Part shown: positions 32,779 through 40,310 of the stretch, in pieces
How positions within the stretch are numbered: position 1 is the stretch's first letter
Layout: every line of letters starts with the position of its first letter
Origin: Pyrinomonadaceae bacterium
GTDB lineage: Bacteria; Acidobacteriota; Blastocatellia; Pyrinomonadales; Pyrinomonadaceae
DNA length: 40,310 nt
Direction: 5' to 3'
Assembly: GCA_030838445.1 (NCBI GenBank)
Contig: JAUZFQ010000058.1
Coordinates: forward strand, 1 to 40,310
Position numbers and translations under genes: made by a program
The notes under the pieces: generated by a model
Database searches by the model: none
Seen by the model: the letters and a program-made list of their open reading frames with translations, nothing else
What the model was told of the DNA's origin: nothing

Positions 32779-32818
32779 ACTAACTTACGAAATAAGAAAC
32801 TAACTTACAAAATAAGAA
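32779..32818. repeat. 20-bp tandem repeat upstream of the TPR gene
   Basis: Two units ACTAACTTACRAAATAAGAA (32779-32798, 32799-32818; 19 of 20 identical) begin exactly where an in-frame ATG of the - strand gene ends. Its A/T-rich composition stands out from the surroundings. Confidence 0.8.
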
Positions 32819-33334
32819 AAGATCACACGCGTGGCGCGGTCGGCCGCACCTGCGCGCAGCGTGTGGTTGAGCGTCGCGCCTGAGATACGCCGCCGCGCAC
32901 GGCGGATTCCGCGCGTGACTCGCACGAAACCGGCGAAACAAAATTTCCACATCCGGCGCGCTAAAAAACCTAGCCAACCCACGGTTCGTGCTATAACCTA
33001 GCCCCGCACACAGAGCAGCATCCGAAGCGCAAAGCGGCCGCGTATCTAACCGCAGCGTCAAATTTTGAACAACACGTCGAAGCAGATCAGGCTGCACGCC
33101 CGGACAGCGTGGCAGGCAGGCGCGCACAAGTCTTCCCTTCATGGCCGACCAACTTTTACACGCGCACGGCTCGCGTCCGTCTTCGTCTTACGCCGCGAGA
33201 ATTTCAGCCGACGGCTCGTCTAACTCTTAAAGCGGCGCAACGATGTGCGCCGCCGCCACCGCGCGTGCGTCGCGCGCATGCCGAGAGATCGGCCGTTCGG
33301 CCTTCAAACCCGTCACACGCAAAGGAGAATTTAC
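32819..33334. other. Gene-free gap between the divergent TPR and DUF4331 genes
   Basis: About 515 bp with no convincing ORF. An 8-bp stem GCGGCGCA/TGCGCCGC lies at 33232-33239/33246-33253. The gap must hold promoters for both directions, but none could be picked with confidence. GC content drops around 32930-33010. Confidence 0.5.
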
Positions 33335-34543
33335 ATGAGAAGCTCTCGCCCTAAGAAGTTTGCCCTCGCCGCACTCGCGCTCACGCTCGGTTGTGCGATC
33401 TGGCTGACGCCCGCGCCGCAAACGGACGCGGCCGACCACTTCGACGCGCCCCTCGTCGCCAACGATCAGGGAGCCGACCTGGCCGACGCCTACTTCTTCC
33501 TCGACCCGAACAACAACGCGAACGTCGTCGTTGCCATGACCGTGCAGGGCTTCATCGTCCCCGGCGAGGCGCAGAACGCGGGCGGCTTCGACCACAACGT
33601 CCGTTACCGTTTCGAGTTGGAGAACACGGGCGACGCCAAGCCCGACCGCTTCATTGACGTGACCTTCTCGCAACGCACTTCGACGAGCAGCCCGCAGACG
33701 GCGACCGTCACCCTGCCGAACGGCACGACCTTCAACGCTCCGACCACCGCCCCCTCGGCCACCTCCGACACGTCGCCGACGCCGACGATCACCGATGCGT
33801 CTGGCGTCAGGTTCTTCGCGGGCGTGGTGGACGATCCGTTCTTCTTCGACATCCCCGGCTTCAACCGCTTCGTCGGCTCGGTGCTCGGCGGCGCGCCCGA
33901 CCCGACCGCGCTCCAACGCGGCCGCGACACTTTCGCCGGTTACAACATTAAGGCCATCGCGCTCCTTATCCCGGCCACGCAGTTGCGCGGCACGGCGGGC
34001 AACGTCGTCGGCCTGAGCGCCACGACGCAGCGACGCTCGCCGCGCATCATCACGAAGCAGGGCGAGGTGTCCGGCGTCGGCCGCTACGCCAACGTGGATC
34101 GCATCGCCACGCCCGCCGTCAACGTCGCGCTCATTCCCTTCGCGCGCAAGAACGAGTACAACGCCGCCAACACCATCGACGACGCGAACCTGCGCTTCGC
34201 CGCGAGCATCATCGGCACGCTGCAAGCCCTCGGCACGAGTCAGGAGAACATCAACCTGCTGGCCGGGGTCGCCGTGCTCAAAGGCGACTTCCTGCGTCTC
34301 GATACGAGCAAGGAGAACACGGGCGCGGGCAGCGGCGTGAACGCGGGCAGCGGCTTCCCGAACGGCCGTCGCCTCTCCGACGACGTGATTGACACGATCC
34401 TCGCCATCGTCACCAACGGTGCGATCACGACGGGCGATAACGTCAACTCTAACGACGCCGCCTTCCGCAACGAGTTCCCCTTCTTCGCGCCTTCCATCCA
34501 GCCGTTCCCGAAGACGACGATTGACGACCGGACGCGCAACTAA
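33335..34543 (+). CDS. Secreted DUF4331-family protein
   Basis: This 402-aa product has a signal peptide (1-33, FALAALALTLGCAIWLTPAP). The DUF4331 hallmark appears directly after cleavage: ADHFDAPLVANDQGADLADAYFFLDPN, where the family has S-S-H-x-E-A-P and then a D-x-x-D-x-Y-x-F motif. Further family-like blocks are VRYRFELENTGD, FFAGVVDDPFFFDIPGFNRF and NVALIPFARKNEYNAANT. The function of DUF4331 is not known; members are secreted, and the conserved His and Asp residues hint at metal or ligand binding. AAAGGAG 7 bp upstream fixes the ATG at 33335. The large mosaic protein follows 57 bp later, likely in one transcript. Confidence 0.85.
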   Translation: MRSSRPKKFALAALALTLGCAIWLTPAPQTDAADHFDAPLVANDQGADLADAYFFLDPNNNANVVVAMTVQGFIVPGEAQNAGGFDHNVRYRFELENTGDAKPDRFIDVTFSQRTSTSSPQTATVTLPNGTTFNAPTTAPSATSDTSPTPTITDASGVRFFAGVVDDPFFFDIPGFNRFVGSVLGGAPDPTALQRGRDTFAGYNIKAIALLIPATQLRGTAGNVVGLSATTQRRSPRIITKQGEVSGVGRYANVDRIATPAVNVALIPFARKNEYNAANTIDDANLRFAASIIGTLQALGTSQENINLLAGVAVLKGDFLRLDTSKENTGAGSGVNAGSGFPNGRRLSDDVIDTILAIVTNGAITTGDNVNSNDAAFRNEFPFFAPSIQPFPKTTIDDRTRN

Positions 34544-34600
34544 CGCTCGTGCTGCACGAACGAAAAGAGAGTAGACAGACACACCGAAGGAGCAAGGTCT

Positions 34601-37600
34601 ATGAACAAGTCAACACGAAGCGCGCGGCGTCTAGTGACGCCCCTTGCAATCGCGCTCGCGGTCTTGATGAGTGCGAGCACCTTGCCCGGTTACTCTTCGA
34701 GCAGAGCAGCACGCCGCGCCGATAAGCGCGCCGCCGTCGCCGCCGTCGCCAAGACTCGCTCGAACAGTCAACCGGGCACGCCGCAGCAACAGCAGGGCAA
34801 CACGCCCGCCCCGAAGTCGCCCCAGCAGTCGGCGACCAATCGCGCGGACAAGGGCGGCGACGCCCAACCCGCCAACCACACGCCCGAACCGCGCGGCAAG
34901 ATCGCTTTCGCCAGCGACCGCGACGGCAACTTTGAAATTTACGTGATGAACCCGGACGGCAGCGGCCAGCTTCGTCTGACCAACGACCCGGCCGAGGACG
35001 TGCAGCCCGCGTGGTCGCCCGACGGCACGCGCATCGCCTTCGTCAGCAACCGCGCCGGGACGAACGACATCTGGATCATGGACGCCGACGGCCGCAACGC
35101 CCTGCGTCTCATCAACAACAAAGCCAACGAGCGCAGCCCCGTCTGGCATCCTTCGGGTCTGAACATCGCCTTCGTCAGCGACGAAACCGGCAACGACGAA
35201 ATCTACACGACGATCATTCCCTCGACGACCCAGTTCGGCTATGACCTGCCGCTTTCGCCGGGGCGCACCGTCTCCGACAACCCGGCCGACGACATTGACC
35301 CGGCCTATTCGCCCGACGGCACGAAGCTCGCCTTCGCCTCGAACCGCGACGGCAACTACGAGATTTACGTCTCGAACCCCTTCGGCAACGACCCGCTGCG
35401 GCTCACCAACGCGCAGGACGACGACACGCATCCCTCTTGGTCGCGCGGCAAGATCACTTTCCAGAGCGACCGCACCGGCAACGACGAAATCTTCGTGATG
35501 GACGACGACGGCGCGAACCAGATCAACATCACCAACAACTCCGCGCTCGAAGTAGACCCGGCGCGCACCGCCGACAACCAGCGCATCGTCTTTGCCAGCA
35601 GCCGCGACGGCAACTTTGAAATCTACTCCGGCAGCGCCCCGACCGCCGCGCTGCGCCGCCTGACCTCGAACGTGGACGCGACGGACTTCAACCCGTCCAT
35701 TCAGCCGCTCGCCGTGCCGCCCGACTCTCCCGCGCGCGTCTTCACGGCCGTGCTCGACGGCGCGCAGGAAGTGCCGCCGACCAACTCGACCGCGCGCGGC
35801 ATCGGCACGATCACGCTCAGCGCCGACGAGACGACGGCGCGCGTCTCGCTCACCTTCTCCGGCCTGTCGAGCGCGCAGACGATGGCGCACATCCACGGCT
35901 TCGCTGTGCCGGGCGCGAACGCCCCCGTCATCTTCCCGCTGCCGAACGGCTCTTTCAGCGACTTCCAGATCACGCTGACGAGTTTGCAGGTGCGTAACCT
36001 GAAAGCGGGGCTAATGTACTTCAACGTTCACACGCAGAACTTCCCGAACGGCGAAATTCGCGGCCAGATCAACGCCGCGCCCGACCCGTCAACCGTCTCG
36101 CCGCACTCGAACGCCGTCGCTTTGACGACCGGCAATCGTCTGCTGCGCTTCAACACGTCCGCGCCCGACAAGATCACCAGTTCGGTCGCCGTCACCGGCC
36201 TGCAATCCGGCGAGTCGCTGCTCGCCATCGAGAATGTGTCCAGCATCAACAATCTCTTAGGTCTCGGCAGCACCAGCCGTCTCTACCGCGTTGACCCCGC
36301 GACGGGCGTGGCGACGCAGATCGGCAGCCACGTCTTCGCCGTCCCGCTGAGCGGGAGCGAGTTCGGCATGGCCTTCGGCCCGAACGGCCTGCGCGTCGTC
36401 AGCGACACCGGGCAGAACATGCGCATCAACAGCGAAACCGGCGTCGTCATGGACGGCGACCTGACCACGGCGGCCATTGAACCTGACACACCGCTCGCCT
36501 ACGCGCCCGCGCCCGACCCGAACACCGGACGCACGCCGCGCATCTCCGGCGTGGCGGCCGTCCGCATCAGCGTCGGCGTCGGCACGATGTACGACATCGA
36601 CTACGACCTCGACGCGCTCGTCACGCAAAACCCGGAGAACGCCGGGCGGCTCAACACCGTCGGCACGCTCGGCGTTGACACGGGGCGGCTCGTCGGCTTC
36701 GACATCGCCAACAACAGCCAGACGGCCTTCGCCGCTCTGACCTCGCCGGCCGACACCGTCTCGCGGCTCTACCAGATCGATCTCAACACGGGCGCGGCCA
36801 CGCTCATCGGCGACTTCGGCAGCGGGGAGTTGATCCGCGGCCTCGTCGTCGCCGACTCGACGTTCCTGAGCGCGCCGCAGAACCTCACGGTGCAGGAGGG
36901 CGCGGGCAGGATAAGGGTCTTCCTCACGCGCGGCGGCGACCTCTCCGGCGAAGCCGCTATCCTCATTGACTTCGACACCAACGACGGCACGGCCACGGAG
37001 CGGCGCGACTACACGACCGCCGCGGGCGTGCTCCGCTTCGCGCAGGGGCAGGGGTCTTCGACGGTTGACATCTTCATCACCGACGACCGCTTCGTCGAAG
37101 AGAACGAGACGTTCACGCTCACGTTCCGCAATCCCGTGGGCGCGACCTTCAACAACCTGCCCGTCACCACGATCACCATCTTGGACAACGACACGGCGGC
37201 GTCGCCGACCAACCCGATTGACGACCCGACGTTCTTCGTCACGCAGCACTACCTAGACTTCCTCAACCGCGCGCCCGACGCCGACGGCCTCGCAGCGTGG
37301 CTGAGAGTGCTCTCCAACTGCACGGCGGGCGACCGGACGTGCGACCGCGTGGCCGTCTCGTCCGCCTTCTTCCTGTCGCCCGAGTACCAGACGAAGGGCT
37401 TCTACGCCATTCGCTTCTACCTGGCGGCCTTCGGGCGGCTGCCCACCTACCGCGAGTTCATGCGCGACACGTACCGCCTGAACGGCGCGACCGCCGCCGA
37501 GTCAATCGCCGCGCGCGGCCTCTTCGCCGAAGAGTTCACGGAGCGCGGAGAGTTCACAGGGGTCTACGACGCGCTCTCGAACGCGGATTACGTGGACAGG

Positions 37601-37903
37601 CTTATCGAGACCAGCGGCGTGCCGATTCCCACCCGCTTCCAACTCCGCGCCGATCTCGACGCGGGACGCAAGACCCGCACGCAAGTGCTGCGCGAAATCG
37701 TGGAGGGCGAGGCGTTCGCGGCGTCGTCCTTCAACCGCGCCTTCGTGCTCTCGCAGTACTTCGGCTACCTGCGGCGCGACCCGGACGCGGGCGGCTTCAA
37801 CAACTGGCTCGCTTACCTCAACGCGAACCCCGGCGACTTCCGCACGATGGTCAACGGGTTCGTCAACTCCGTCGAATACCGGCTGCGCTTCGGCCAGCCG
37901 TAA
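34601..37903 (+). CDS. Giant secreted mosaic protein: PD40 propeller, CHRD, DUF4394, Calx-beta, DUF4214
   Basis: This 1100-aa exported protein has a signal peptide ([20 protein letters not shown]) and a Gln/Pro/Asn linker. A TolB-like PD40 propeller spans about 95-370, with repeated blades [20 protein letters not shown] and [25 protein letters not shown] domain lies at about 375-490 ([36 protein letters not shown]). A DUF4394-like block is at about 505-760 ([20 protein letters not shown]). A Calx-beta domain is at about 765-865 ([34 protein letters not shown]). Two DUF4214-like segments fill about 870-1100 ([37 protein letters not shown]). It has no catalytic motif and is probably an adhesive or surface-structural protein. 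AAGGAG 8 bp upstream supports the start. Confidence 0.88.
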   Translation: MNKSTRSARRLVTPLAIALAVLMSASTLPGYSSSRAARRADKRAAVAAVAKTRSNSQPGTPQQQQGNTPAPKSPQQSATNRADKGGDAQPANHTPEPRGKIAFASDRDGNFEIYVMNPDGSGQLRLTNDPAEDVQPAWSPDGTRIAFVSNRAGTNDIWIMDADGRNALRLINNKANERSPVWHPSGLNIAFVSDETGNDEIYTTIIPSTTQFGYDLPLSPGRTVSDNPADDIDPAYSPDGTKLAFASNRDGNYEIYVSNPFGNDPLRLTNAQDDDTHPSWSRGKITFQSDRTGNDEIFVMDDDGANQINITNNSALEVDPARTADNQRIVFASSRDGNFEIYSGSAPTAALRRLTSNVDATDFNPSIQPLAVPPDSPARVFTAVLDGAQEVPPTNSTARGIGTITLSADETTARVSLTFSGLSSAQTMAHIHGFAVPGANAPVIFPLPNGSFSDFQITLTSLQVRNLKAGLMYFNVHTQNFPNGEIRGQINAAPDPSTVSPHSNAVALTTGNRLLRFNTSAPDKITSSVAVTGLQSGESLLAIENVSSINNLLGLGSTSRLYRVDPATGVATQIGSHVFAVPLSGSEFGMAFGPNGLRVVSDTGQNMRINSETGVVMDGDLTTAAIEPDTPLAYAPAPDPNTGRTPRISGVAAVRISVGVGTMYDIDYDLDALVTQNPENAGRLNTVGTLGVDTGRLVGFDIANNSQTAFAALTSPADTVSRLYQIDLNTGAATLIGDFGSGELIRGLVVADSTFLSAPQNLTVQEGAGRIRVFLTRGGDLSGEAAILIDFDTNDGTATERRDYTTAAGVLRFAQGQGSSTVDIFITDDRFVEENETFTLTFRNPVGATFNNLPVTTITILDNDTAASPTNPIDDPTFFVTQHYLDFLNRAPDADGLAAWLRVLSNCTAGDRTCDRVAVSSAFFLSPEYQTKGFYAIRFYLAAFGRLPTYREFMRDTYRLNGATAAESIAARGLFAEEFTERGEFTGVYDALSNADYVDRLIETSGVPIPTRFQLRADLDAGRKTRTQVLREIVEGEAFAASSFNRAFVLSQYFGYLRRDPDAGGFNNWLAYLNANPGDFRTMVNGFVNSVEYRLRFGQP

Positions 37904-37926
37904 ACCTCGGACTAACCAACACGACC

Positions 37927-37967
37927 GCCACGGCGTCGCCGCTTCCCGTAAGCAGCGACGCCGTGGC
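37927..37967 (+). terminator. Hairpin terminator after the mosaic protein gene
   Basis: GCCACGGCGTCGC (37927-37939) pairs perfectly with GCGACGCCGTGGC (37955-37967). No T-tract follows, so factor-independent function is uncertain. Confidence 0.65.
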
Positions 37968-38146
37968 GTCTCTGCGCGCCCTGCTGCGCCGCCCGCGACG
38001 CCCGAAGGCGCGCCTTGACACGTCCGCGCGGGCGCGTCTAAAGTCGTGCCCTCTCATTTTTAGGGAAGCGGCTCGACGGCTCGACTACCGTTCAGGTTCT
38101 TTCCCTCGTCCCCAACTTTAAGCCGACAGTTCGGAGGAATTTTTCG

Positions 38147-39133
38147 ATGACAAGAAAGCTGTTCGTATCCCTCTCGCTTCTCTGCATGGCGTTGCTCCTC
38201 ACGGTCGCCACCCCCTCCCTCTTCAAACGCGCCCACGCCGAGAGCGCACGCCCGACGGGCGACAAGGCCGCCGTCCCGACCGTCAAGTCTCTCGACGCGC
38301 AGAAGACTGCCAAAGGCGAGACGCGCTCGCAGCGCGACCGTTGCGCCACGCGCGACCTGGACGAGACGACCGCCTCCGTCTATGAAAGCGCGCTCAACGA
38401 TTTCAACAACAAGCGCAGTCCCGGCCAGATCAGGAAGTCGGGCGCGGTGACGATCCCGGTCTACTTCCACGTCATCAACAAAGGTGCGGGCGTCTCGAAC
38501 GGCGACGTCTCCGACAAGATGCTGCGCGCGCAGATTGACGTGCTCAACGCCGCCTACGCCGGGGCGACCGGCACGGGCGCGGCCAACACGCCCTTCCGCT
38601 TCGCCCTCATCGGCGTGACGCGCACGACGAACCTCGCGTGGTTCAACGCCGGGCCGGACACGGCCGCCGAGCGCGAGATGAAGACCGCCCTCCACACGGG
38701 CGGCGCGGACACGCTCAATTTCTACACCAACAACGCGGGCGGCTTCCTGCTCGGCTGGGCGACCTTCCCCTTCTGGTACGCGGGCGACCCGGCGATGGAC
38801 GGCGTGGTCTGTCTCTATTCGAGTTTGCCCGGCGGCACGGAAGTGCCCTACAACGAAGGCGACACGGGCACGCACGAAGTCGGCCACTGGCTCGGCCTCT
38901 TCCACACGTTTCAGGGCGGCTGCGCGGCTATCTACAACGACTTCGTCGCCGACACGCCCTCCGAACGCTCACCCGCCTTCAACTGCCCCGCGGGGCGCGA
39001 CACCTGTCCCAAGACCGGCACTGACCCCATCGAAAACTTCATGGACTACACAGACGACCCATGCATGTATCGCTTCACCGGCGGCCAGTCCGCGCGCATG
39101 GAAGCGCTCTCGCTTCAATACCGCGGCCTCTAA
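38147..39133 (+). CDS. Secreted M43-type zinc metalloprotease (pappalysin/ulilysin-like)
   Basis: This 328-aa protein has a signal peptide (LFVSLSLLCMALLLTVATP), a propeptide region (about 30-100) and a metzincin catalytic domain. The zinc site is H243-E-V-G-H-W-L-G-L-F-H253, the HExxHxxGxxH motif with the catalytic Glu. A Met-turn lies in NFMDYTDDPCMYRFT, and nearby Cys residues (GGCAAIYND, FNCPAGRDTCPKTG) match the disulfide pattern of the M43B family. The opening VTIPVYFHVINKGAGVSNGDV is also typical. It likely digests extracellular proteins. GGAGG at 38133-38137 fixes the start. A strong terminator follows. Confidence 0.93.
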   Translation: MTRKLFVSLSLLCMALLLTVATPSLFKRAHAESARPTGDKAAVPTVKSLDAQKTAKGETRSQRDRCATRDLDETTASVYESALNDFNNKRSPGQIRKSGAVTIPVYFHVINKGAGVSNGDVSDKMLRAQIDVLNAAYAGATGTGAANTPFRFALIGVTRTTNLAWFNAGPDTAAEREMKTALHTGGADTLNFYTNNAGGFLLGWATFPFWYAGDPAMDGVVCLYSSLPGGTEVPYNEGDTGTHEVGHWLGLFHTFQGGCAAIYNDFVADTPSERSPAFNCPAGRDTCPKTGTDPIENFMDYTDDPCMYRFTGGQSARMEALSLQYRGL

Positions 39134-39157
39134 AGTTTCGCCTGTCGGTTTGAACGC

Positions 39158-39191
39158 AAGAGAGGGGCGACCACGCGGTCGCCCCTCTCTT
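39158..39191 (+). terminator. Rho-independent terminator of the metalloprotease gene
   Basis: AAGAGAGGGGCGACC (39158-39172) pairs perfectly with GGTCGCCCCTCTCTT (39177-39191) around ACGC, followed by ATTTTG. Confidence 0.9.
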
Positions 39192-39289
39192 ATTTTGTCG
39201 AGTTGACTGTGATCTGATTCGCAGCGACTAACGACCGCCGCGCGAATGTGCGGACGGGCATGTGTGGCTCAACGCACGGCGGCGCGTGA

Positions 39290-39760
39290 TTATCTTTTCG
39301 TCCTCTCGCCCCGCCACTCCGTCCCGTCCGCATACTTGATGCGCGTCACGCGCGCCGTCACGTGCGGCGAGTTTTTCAGGTGGTAGCCCTCCTTCTTCAA
39401 ACGCACCGACTCGCCGGGAAGAATCGTCCGGTCGCTGTTCACCGAATAGACTTCCACGATCTCCCGCTCGCCCGCGTCTTTGAAGACCACGTACTCCCAA
39501 GACACGCTCTTGATCGTCTTCGCGCCCGCGTTGCGAAACAGCGCGGACACTTGCTGCACGGGCGAACTCGTGACAATCGTCGAAGGGCTGGCGCGCTTGC
39601 CGTGGGCGGGGTCGAGCGGGTCAACGCCTTGATTCACGTTGTAGGTAAAGCGCGCGTCCGACACCGACACGTCCGGCGCGGATTGAGCCGACAGCGAAAT
39701 TGGCACGACGAACAGGAACAGGAACACCCACGCCGCGACGAAATTGTTTCTCACTTTCAT
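39290..39760 (-). CDS. Small secreted protein of unknown function
   Basis: This 156-aa product has a clean signal peptide (AAWVFLFLFVVPISLSAQ, cleavage near 25). Its beta-rich mature domain (VSDARFTYNVNQG, IKSVSWEYVVFKDAGEREIV, LPGESVRLKKEGYHL, HVTARVTRIKYADGTEW) looks like an Ig-like or transglutaminase-adjunct sandwich; the family is not recognised. ATG 39760 has GGAG 8 bp upstream; an in-frame TTG at 39781 was rejected because it precedes that Shine-Dalgarno. A perfect 16-bp tandem repeat sits just upstream. It is convergent with the metalloprotease gene. Confidence 0.72.
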   Translation of the reverse strand: MKVRNNFVAAWVFLFLFVVPISLSAQSAPDVSVSDARFTYNVNQGVDPLDPAHGKRASPSTIVTSSPVQQVSALFRNAGAKTIKSVSWEYVVFKDAGEREIVEVYSVNSDRTILPGESVRLKKEGYHLKNSPHVTARVTRIKYADGTEWRGERTKR

Positions 39761-39781
39761 CTCAAACGCTCCTTTCCTCAA

Positions 39782-39813
39782 GTCGCCATTTTAAACTGTC
39801 GCCATTTTAAACT
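39782..39813. repeat. 16-bp perfect tandem repeat upstream of the 39760 gene
   Basis: GTCGCCATTTTAAACT occurs twice without a gap (39782-39797, 39798-39813), with a partial third start after it. It lies 22 bp upstream of the ATG of the - strand gene. Confidence 0.85.
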
Positions 39814-39833
39814 AACGACGCCTCTGTCTTAAC

Positions 39834-40190
39834 CTACCAGCCTTCCCCGCAAGTCTCACGGTGCTCCGGCCTGCTCTTCTCGCTGTAGGCCGCCCATGCT
39901 TTCCGGCCGGAGGCGAACAACATCAACGCGCATAAAACCAGCAGCACCGACGCCAACACGCTTTGCCTCGCGCCCTTGAGAAGCACGGCGTAGAAGATTG
40001 CCCCGGCGGCGTAGACTACGAGGGAAGGGAGGATGAAGATCATGACGGTCAGCGGGCCGTTGCAATCAACCGCGCCGCCGATGCCTTGATCCCGGTACTC
40101 GTTGACCGACGCCATCAAGCCGAACAGCGCAACCGGCAGAAAGATGATGACGATCAAAGAGACCGCCCGCACAGCTAGTTTTCGTCTCAT
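39834..40190 (-). CDS. Small membrane protein of unknown function
   Basis: This 118-aa protein has three predicted membrane helices: VSLIVIIFLPVALFGLMAS (about 10-28), TVMIFILPSLVVYAAGAIFY (about 48-67) and SVLASVLLVLCALMLFASG (about 77-95). A Cys-containing loop (GAVDCNGP) lies between the first two, and a charged Cys-containing tail (EHRETCGEGW) follows the third. No family is recognised. The gene lies 74 bp upstream of the 39760 gene on the same strand, with the tandem repeat between them. No clear Shine-Dalgarno. Confidence 0.6.
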   Translation of the reverse strand: MRRKLAVRAVSLIVIIFLPVALFGLMASVNEYRDQGIGGAVDCNGPLTVMIFILPSLVVYAAGAIFYAVLLKGARQSVLASVLLVLCALMLFASGRKAWAAYSEKSRPEHRETCGEGW

Positions 40191-40260
40191 AGGTTTTTGT
40201 CTTGCTTCAAAGCGAATTCCTCACGCCCGTGTCGTCACCCGTGCCTTAGGCGCGGGGCGT

Positions 40261-40310
40261 CTAGGGGAGGAGGCGACCGAGGAGGTCTATGAGCCAGTCG
40301 AAGTCTACGG
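40261..40310 (-). CDS. Probable 3' end of a gene cut by the window edge
   Basis: On the - strand the last 50 bases read VDFDWLIDLLGRLLP and then a TAG stop (40263-40261). The composition and the amphipathic, hydrophobic end look like a true C-terminus, but 15 codons are too few to be sure. About 70 bp separate it from the small membrane protein. Confidence 0.35.
   Translation of the reverse strand, partial: VDFDWLIDLLGRLLP

Noticed and set aside
32780-33142. 120-aa - strand frame in the gap before the DUF4331 gene
   Set aside because: It runs through the tandem repeat, has no Shine-Dalgarno, no domain and mixed codon use.
33227-34582. 451-aa open frame opposite the DUF4331 gene
   Set aside because: Antisense to a secreted family protein with a good Shine-Dalgarno. 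Frames at 34631-35896 and 36257-37249 opposite the mosaic gene were rejected for the same reason.

Overview
The window is about 40 kb of GC-rich bacterial chromosome with dense genes, high GC at third codon positions, and no rRNA, tRNA, CRISPR array, transposase or phage gene that I can see. The best guess for the host is an acidobacterium of the Blastocatellia type. The clues are a giant Oar/carboxypeptidase-regulatory TonB-dependent receptor, an FHA-GGDEF protein, a PEP-CTERM protein, large secreted PD40/CHRD/DUF4394/Calx-beta/DUF4214 mosaics, and LolA-like and TPR envelope proteins. The assignment rests on gene style, not on a marker gene.

Layout. 1-5.8 kb is a protein-quality-control island on the + strand: Hsp20, GrpE, a GroEL without an adjacent GroES, and a two-domain Clp ATPase. 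5.8-14.5 kb holds a secreted LolA-like protein, then on the - strand an HD-domain phosphohydrolase, a 1289-aa TonB-dependent receptor and ribA (TTG start, good sigma70-type promoter), then divergently an FHA-GGDEF diguanylate cyclase. 14.6-20.3 kb encodes three small secreted proteins that look like diverged paralogs, followed by a tight pilN-pilO-pilP-like-pseudopilin block that ends in a perfect 40-bp palindrome. 20.4-23.3 kb has a strongly promoted 50-aa Lys/Gly/Ser histone-like protein, trmL and typA. 23.3-28.6 kb has a small secreted protein, a small acidic protein divergent from a class II glutamine amidotransferase, an S9 peptidase with a Gln/Thr-rich insert, and a PEP-CTERM protein. 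28.7-32.8 kb (- strand) has an 848-aa double-module nickel/cobalt transporter and a TPR lipoprotein. 33.3-39.1 kb (+ strand) has a DUF4331 protein, an 1100-aa multidomain secreted protein and a secreted M43-type zinc metalloprotease. The window closes with two small - strand envelope genes and probably the last codons of another gene.

The least expected structure is intergenic. At least six gaps in the first 21 kb hold short degenerate tandem arrays with a strict 7-bp period. The words differ from gap to gap, and several arrays occur as facing inverted pairs that make long hairpins. One array begins inside the hsp20 stop codon and another fills the position of the trmL ribosome binding site. 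They recall the heptameric STRR repeats of heterocystous cyanobacteria in form. A second class, 16-20 bp units repeated twice, sits just upstream of three - strand genes at 31.3, 32.8 and 39.8 kb. Recurrent -10 elements of the form TATGMT or TATAAT with TTG-type -35 boxes suggest ordinary housekeeping promoters.

Most functions are inferred from motifs read by eye. No database search was run.
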